A stretch of DNA of 64,000 nt from contig NZ_JACHXW010000030.1 in NCBI RefSeq assembly GCF_014192395.1, positions 1 through 64,000 on the forward strand, read 5' to 3'. This DNA is from Paenibacillus endophyticus (lineage in GTDB: Bacteria > Bacillota > Bacilli > Paenibacillales > Paenibacillaceae). Shown piece after piece: positions 59,415 to 64,000 of this stretch. Position numbers and translations under genes: made by a program. The first letter of the stretch is position 1. Every line of letters begins with the position of its first letter. The notes beneath the pieces were generated by a model. The model searched no databases. It was not told the origin of the DNA and worked only from the letters and a program-made list of their open reading frames with translations.

Positions 59415-60992
59415 TCAGCTCAATTCTTTGTATATAAAGTAATCAAAATCTGCATGTTTTCTCATACCGCTTAAGTCCTGGGCACACATTCCTAAAAAAG
59501 TACCTGTAAAACGAATATAACTTCCAAACTCATCAGACAAGTGAACAATAGAAATCGCTTCCCCTACTGGCTGCCACTCCTTGTCTAATGCTGCATAATA
59601 AAATTGTACCATACCACGACGAATGACTGCTTTTAAACGATATTCAGTATTTGCTTGCAATGGGATATCACTTGTTAAGCATTCATCGTAGACTCCTTCG
59701 ACCGATTGAACAATGCCTAGACATTTACCTAATTGCTCATGATACGTCATTCGCAAATACACATAGTCTGATGTATTGTAATATAAAATCAAGCCTGCCA
59801 TTTGCTGAAAATGCTCAGGTTCAAATTGAATCATTGTTTCAATCTCGCAATTAAAAGCTTGCTGCCTTCTTGCAATAATACTTTGCCGGTGCACAGAACT
59901 CATCGATTCCTGGCCTTTTATTCGCAAGTACCCCCGTCTCTCGCTTAATGACACCCATGTTGATTCTGTTGGAATGCGTAGTGAACACCATTGAAGCCCT
60001 AGTTCCTGCTCATCAAAATGATCTAACTCAGGCATCACAGGAAACGAGTGTAATGGTAAGTTCGGCGCAGCAACCTCTGCTTTTGGTTCATTACCGCCAC
60101 CTTCAACTTCCAGCCAATTATCCTCCGTCCAGCTCATACGTTGAATCGCAGTTTCTCTACCTAAAGTACAATATTTATCTACGGTTGGTCTACCTACCAA
60201 ATGAACCATATACCATTCTCCGTGCTGCGTTTCTACTAGTGAGCCGTGGCCTGCCTTTTGCAGCGCAATCTCTGGCTTATGCTTAGAGGTTAAGATAGGA
60301 TGATTCGGTGAGATAATATAAGGTCCGTCAATATGCTCAGCGCGTGCTAACGTCACCGCATGCTCATATTGAGTGCCACCCTCTGCCGTAATAAGATAGT
60401 AGTAGCCATTGCGCTTGTACAAATGTGGGGCTTCTGTTAATCTCAATTCCGTACCCTTGAATATTAGCTTACGCTCTCCAATCAATTGCTGCTGCTCGGT
60501 GCAATATTGCTGCAATACGATACCAGCAAAGGAATTGGTTCCTTTACGATGATCCCACAGCATATTGACTAGCCACTTCTTACCATCATCATCATGAAAC
60601 AACGATGGATCAAAACCACTGCTATTGAGATAAATAGGCTCGGACCATGGTCCCATGATATCGGTTGCCGTAACCATATAATTATGTGTATCTTTAAATG
60701 CACCCATTCTACTTACTACATCCGTATAAATCAAATAATAAATCCCGTTGCTATGGCTTAGACAAGGTGCCCAAACCCCACCAGAATCAAGATCTCCAAC
60801 CATATTCAGCTGCGAAGCAGAGCGTAGCACAGTCGTTAATGGACGATAATTAACTAAGTCCCTAGAATGGTAAATGATAACACCAGGGAACCACTCAAAG
60901 GTTGACGTTGCAATATAATAATCATCGTCTACACGAATAATAGAGGGGTCGGGATGAAACCCTGGCAGGATTGGATTTGTAATTTTCATCAT
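59415..60992 (-). CDS. GH43-family beta-xylosidase
   Basis: The 525-residue protein has a five-bladed propeller catalytic domain (~1-310) and a C-terminal concanavalin-like GH43 domain (~325-520). The catalytic Asp lies in FHPDPSI (residue 15), the pKa-modulating Asp in [20 protein letters not shown], and the acid Glu in [18 protein letters not shown]. There is no signal peptide, so it acts on imported xylo-oligosaccharides in the cytosol, probably releasing xylose from the non-reducing end. Its ATG overlaps the dehydratase stop by four bases. Confidence 0.92.
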   Translation of the reverse strand: MMKITNPILPGFHPDPSIIRVDDDYYIATSTFEWFPGVIIYHSRDLVNYRPLTTVLRSASQLNMVGDLDSGGVWAPCLSHSNGIYYLIYTDVVSRMGAFKDTHNYMVTATDIMGPWSEPIYLNSSGFDPSLFHDDDGKKWLVNMLWDHRKGTNSFAGIVLQQYCTEQQQLIGERKLIFKGTELRLTEAPHLYKRNGYYYLITAEGGTQYEHAVTLARAEHIDGPYIISPNHPILTSKHKPEIALQKAGHGSLVETQHGEWYMVHLVGRPTVDKYCTLGRETAIQRMSWTEDNWLEVEGGGNEPKAEVAAPNLPLHSFPVMPELDHFDEQELGLQWCSLRIPTESTWVSLSERRGYLRIKGQESMSSVHRQSIIARRQQAFNCEIETMIQFEPEHFQQMAGLILYYNTSDYVYLRMTYHEQLGKCLGIVQSVEGVYDECLTSDIPLQANTEYRLKAVIRRGMVQFYYAALDKEWQPVGEAISIVHLSDEFGSYIRFTGTFLGMCAQDLSGMRKHADFDYFIYKELS

Positions 60993-62998
60993 GAACCACC
61001 GTCACTTTCTAAGTAGGATTGTAATAATTGCTGACCTTCTTCTGAGCGCATACCAATATCGAGAAAAGCTTTAATTCGCTCCACATCATAGATGCAGCCG
61101 CGCCATGTGCCTCCGCTTGCTGCTTGAAGAGCGGCCCATAATTTTGTATCATCTGGCAGATCAGGGTCTGCTCTTAACTCTGAATGCATTTCCCTCTGTG
61201 CTAATATTGCAGTTCCCTCATCAAAGTTTGTAGGAGCCTCACCATCACCTAACATATGAATAGAGCCCTCTAGCGTATGCAATTGAATATGTATGTCGAT
61301 CCAATCACCCGTTCTTAACTTCCCAACTGGTCCTCCTGCTAACGCCTCTGGTCCGATATGACCAATGCAGGCGCCTGTCGATACACCAGAAAAACGGGCA
61401 TCCGTAATTAGTGCAACATCTTTACCGAACGGTAAATGTTTTAATGCCGATGTTAGCTGATACGTTTCTTCCATGCCTGTGCCGGAGGGTCCACGACCGA
61501 TTAATACGAGTACATCCCCGGCTTCGATGCCTTTATTTTTAATTGCAGCGATCGCTGCACGTTCTGTCGTAAATACCTTTGCTCTGCCGACATGATGAAA
61601 AATACCTGCAGCACTTACTTTAGATGGATCAATCGCTGTTGACTTAATGACAGACCCTTCAGGTGCAATATTACCAAGCGGGAAGGTTACCGTTGACGTT
61701 AAGCCTGCTAGTTTTGCCTGCTCTGGAGCAAAGATGACTTCTTCAGGCTGTACGCCATCTAATTTGATCAACGTTTGCTTCATAACCACTCTACGTTCGC
61801 TTTTCTCCCACCAATCCAGTACCTCGCCAATTGTTTGACCTGTTACCGTCAATGCATGCTCACGCAATACACCTAATTTCCTAAGATGAAGCATCACTTC
61901 TGGAACGCCGCCTGCCAGAAAAGCACGTACCGTTGTATGCGGATGTGGGCCATTTGGTAGTACACTGACAAGTCTAGGAACTTTGCGATTAACTTCGGCC
62001 CATTCTTGTACTGTAGGAATACGAAGTCCTGCAGCATGTGCAATTGCAGGAATATGCAATAGTAGATTTGTAGAACCACCGAATGCAGCATGGACAACCA
62101 TTCCATTGTAGATTGCATCATCCGTAAGTATATCCTTCGTCTTGAGCCCACTGCTCGCCATATGGATAGCCGCTCTTGCAGATTGTCTCGCCATTTCATG
62201 CCAAATCTCTTGCCCAGATGGTGCTAAGGCCGCGTGAGGAACAGTTAGTCCCATCGCTTCAGCAATAACTTGGGCCGTACCAGCGGTACCCAGAAATTGG
62301 CACCCCCCTCCTGGCGTTGCACAGGCACGACAGCCTAAGTCAGCAGCTTCTTCTAGACTCAAGTCTCCATTGGCATACCTTGCACCAATCGTCTGGATTT
62401 TCCCTGCATCTTCGCCTGATGTTGGTGGAAGCGTAACACCTCCAGGCACAATAATACCTGGAAGCTGAGGTGAGCCTGCTATAGCAAGCATCATCGCTGG
62501 TAGTCCTTTATCACATGTACCCACGCCAATGACTGCTGCGCGCTGAGGTAGAGATCGAATTAATCTTCTTAGCACAATGGCTGCATCATTGCGATATGGC
62601 AAGGAATCAAACATCCCCGTAGTCCCTTGTGATCTTCCGTCACATGGATCGCTGACAAAACCTGCAAACGGTATTCCTCCACTCTCATTGATTTCATTAG
62701 CAACTGATTTCATTAAGTCACTAATTTCCCAATGTCCCGTATGATAGCCAAGTGCGATCGGCTGACCTAGCTCATCCTTAATGCCGCCTTGCGTGCCTAG
62801 TATGAGCATTTGCTTGCCAAGCAACTTACTTGGCTTCCAGCCCATTCCAACATTTTGTGACAATCCGAATAAATCACCGCTTGGTGAATGCAGCAGCATT
62901 TCTGGAGTTAGTGGCAACTTTCCCGATGGCCCAGCTGCATGAGTGAACAATTGATATTGCTTCTCTGTAAGTGAACCCATAATATCGTCTATTCCCAT
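60989..62998 (-). CDS. IlvD/Edd-family dehydratase, xylonate dehydratase (YjhG/YagF type)
   Basis: The 669-residue protein is longer than dihydroxyacid dehydratase (~560) and matches the YjhG/YagF group (~655). The iron-sulfur ligands are visible as [28 protein letters not shown] and [21 protein letters not shown]. The group converts D-xylonate to 2-keto-3-deoxy-xylonate. Its place between a ketoglutarate-semialdehyde-type dehydrogenase and a beta-xylosidase suggests xylose is used oxidatively. GGGGGGACATCACT precedes the ATG. Confidence 0.9.
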   Translation of the reverse strand: MGIDDIMGSLTEKQYQLFTHAAGPSGKLPLTPEMLLHSPSGDLFGLSQNVGMGWKPSKLLGKQMLILGTQGGIKDELGQPIALGYHTGHWEISDLMKSVANEINESGGIPFAGFVSDPCDGRSQGTTGMFDSLPYRNDAAIVLRRLIRSLPQRAAVIGVGTCDKGLPAMMLAIAGSPQLPGIIVPGGVTLPPTSGEDAGKIQTIGARYANGDLSLEEAADLGCRACATPGGGCQFLGTAGTAQVIAEAMGLTVPHAALAPSGQEIWHEMARQSARAAIHMASSGLKTKDILTDDAIYNGMVVHAAFGGSTNLLLHIPAIAHAAGLRIPTVQEWAEVNRKVPRLVSVLPNGPHPHTTVRAFLAGGVPEVMLHLRKLGVLREHALTVTGQTIGEVLDWWEKSERRVVMKQTLIKLDGVQPEEVIFAPEQAKLAGLTSTVTFPLGNIAPEGSVIKSTAIDPSKVSAAGIFHHVGRAKVFTTERAAIAAIKNKGIEAGDVLVLIGRGPSGTGMEETYQLTSALKHLPFGKDVALITDARFSGVSTGACIGHIGPEALAGGPVGKLRTGDWIDIHIQLHTLEGSIHMLGDGEAPTNFDEGTAILAQREMHSELRADPDLPDDTKLWAALQAASGGTWRGCIYDVERIKAFLDIGMRSEEGQQLLQSYLESDGGS

Positions 62999-63057
62999 AG
63001 TGATGTCCCCCCTTAACCGATATAGCGAATGACCAATTTATAAACCCCAAATTGCAA

Positions 63058-64000
63058 TTACCCTTTTATATATACCGTTTTGATTGCTGTATAAAATTCA
63101 ATTGCCGCTTGCCCCTGCTCACGAGAATGGGAACTAGATTGCTTCATCCCACCAAATGGAGCCTGCAATTCAACACCTGCTGTTTCAGCATTTACACGCA
63201 CCATACCTGCCTCCATGTCATGAATGAAGGAAAGCATTCTACTAATATTTTGCGTATAAATGGAAGCGCTTAAGCCAAATTCGGAGTCATTTGCAGCTTG
63301 AATTGCTTCGTCAAAGCTAGCTACCCTGATCAATGCTAGAAACGGTCCAAAAATTTCTTCCTTAGCAATCTTCATATCTAAAGTGACATGTTCAAAAATA
63401 GTAGGTTGTACAAAGAAACCATCCTGCAGGCTCTCATCCGTCGGAACGACTCCGCCGACTAATAGAGTAGCGCCTTCTTTTTTACCCTGCTCTATATAAT
63501 GTAGAACCGTCTTGTGCTGATTTTCGTTGGCACATGGACCTAGCCAAGTTGTTGCGTCCATGCCATCGCCTACTTTTAGCTGTTCTACTTTTTCTACAAG
63601 CTTTTGTTTAAATTCATCATAGATTCCTTTTTCTACAATGACTTTACTCGTTGCTGTACATTTCTGACCTGTTGATTTCAGACCTCCGCTAATAGTAGCT
63701 TCTACTGCTAGATCAATATCTGCATCGTTAGCAATAATAATAGGATTTTTACCACCCATTTCAAGTTGATATTTTGCACCACGTGCGAGTGCCGCTTGAC
63801 CAACCTGCTTGCCAACATTATTAGAACCTGTAAAGCTCACTCCATCTATTTGACGATGCTCGGCAATGCCTTGACCAATCGTCGCACCGCTACCAATAAC
63901 CATATTTAATACCCCTGCTGGCAGCATCGCATCGTGGAAACATTCCATAATTTTAGCTGCTGTAACACCCGTTTCAGTTGCTGGCTTCCATACAATTGTA
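63058..64000 (-). CDS. Aldehyde dehydrogenase, probable 2-oxoglutarate-semialdehyde type (partial)
   Basis: The frame runs off the window edge, entering in frame with [20 protein letters not shown], so the gene starts beyond 64000. At least 313 codons are seen. The conserved parts are [11 protein letters not shown] (nucleotide binding), [13 protein letters not shown] with the general-base Glu, [18 protein letters not shown] with the catalytic Cys, and [13 protein letters not shown]. The closest type by context and by QKCTATS is alpha-ketoglutaric semialdehyde dehydrogenase, the last step of the Weimberg xylose pathway. It lies 59 bases upstream of the dehydratase start and opens the same operon within the window. 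Confidence 0.85.
   Translation of the reverse strand, partial: TIVWKPATETGVTAAKIMECFHDAMLPAGVLNMVIGSGATIGQGIAEHRQIDGVSFTGSNNVGKQVGQAALARGAKYQLEMGGKNPIIIANDADIDLAVEATISGGLKSTGQKCTATSKVIVEKGIYDEFKQKLVEKVEQLKVGDGMDATTWLGPCANENQHKTVLHYIEQGKKEGATLLVGGVVPTDESLQDGFFVQPTIFEHVTLDMKIAKEEIFGPFLALIRVASFDEAIQAANDSEFGLSASIYTQNISRMLSFIHDMEAGMVRVNAETAGVELQAPFGGMKQSSSHSREQGQAAIEFYTAIKTVYIKG

Overview
The window looks like a low-to-mid GC, spore-forming, Gram-positive chromosome of the Paenibacillus type. The signs are a GerA-family germinant receptor operon, S-layer-homology anchored protein, YesMN and LplABC-type carbohydrate systems, a MocR regulator, strong AGGAGG-like ribosome sites and many rho-independent terminators. 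There are no rRNA, tRNA, phage or CRISPR genes. All identifications come from reading the sequence and from family knowledge; no database search was run.

Positions 1-31,000 form an accessory region built from repeated small operons. The same few families recur in intact and decayed form: an alpha/beta hydrolase, an acireductone dioxygenase-like cupin, a second cupin, short-chain dehydrogenases (SDR), a FrnE/DsbA-like protein, nitroreductases, SnoaL-like (NTF2-fold) proteins, a DHA2 drug exporter, a Dabb protein, a flavin reductase-like protein and an Old Yellow Enzyme fragment. Eight well-conserved copies of one ~80-bp element (called R here) plus one degenerate copy lie among them. Each copy points at one of these genes, or at the wreck of one. 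R carries an inverted repeat CTTTA-N6-TAAAG about 45 bases upstream of an extended -10 (TGYTATAGT) with a poor -35, which suggests an activator-dependent promoter shared by a dispersed regulon. Many genes are reduced to fragments, and IS110, IS30, IS630 and IS4-type transposase relics mark the area. A HxlR-family regulator (22137-22508) is the only plausible local candidate regulator of redox or electrophile type. Within the region there are also a MocR regulator with an EamA exporter and a thioredoxin-like gene (14.1-17.9 kb), a gerX operon (24.6-28.7 kb), and at 31.1-32.8 kb a pair of glycosyltransferases.

Positions 33,400-46,400 hold one long minus-strand cluster headed by a DeoR-family regulator whose upstream region carries several TTGTGG motifs. 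It encodes a HAD nucleotidase, a LamG-metallophosphoesterase, an internally deleted glycerophosphodiesterase, an LplB/LplA/LplC uptake system, a PHP protein, a MATE exporter, a second metallophosphoesterase, an M17 aminopeptidase and a HisK-like PHP phosphatase. The recurring theme is phosphoester hydrolysis next to an ABC importer.

Positions 46,900-64,000 (all minus strand) are mostly about polysaccharide use: a malic enzyme, a cohesin+SLH surface protein, a large secreted esterase that ends in cohesin and dockerin modules, a sugar ABC transporter with two cre-like sites, a YesN/YesM two-component system, and an operon of aldehyde dehydrogenase, YjhG-type xylonate dehydratase and GH43 beta-xylosidase. 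Together these suggest capture and deacylation of xylan-type polymers, uptake of oligosaccharides, and an oxidative (xylonate) route for pentose.
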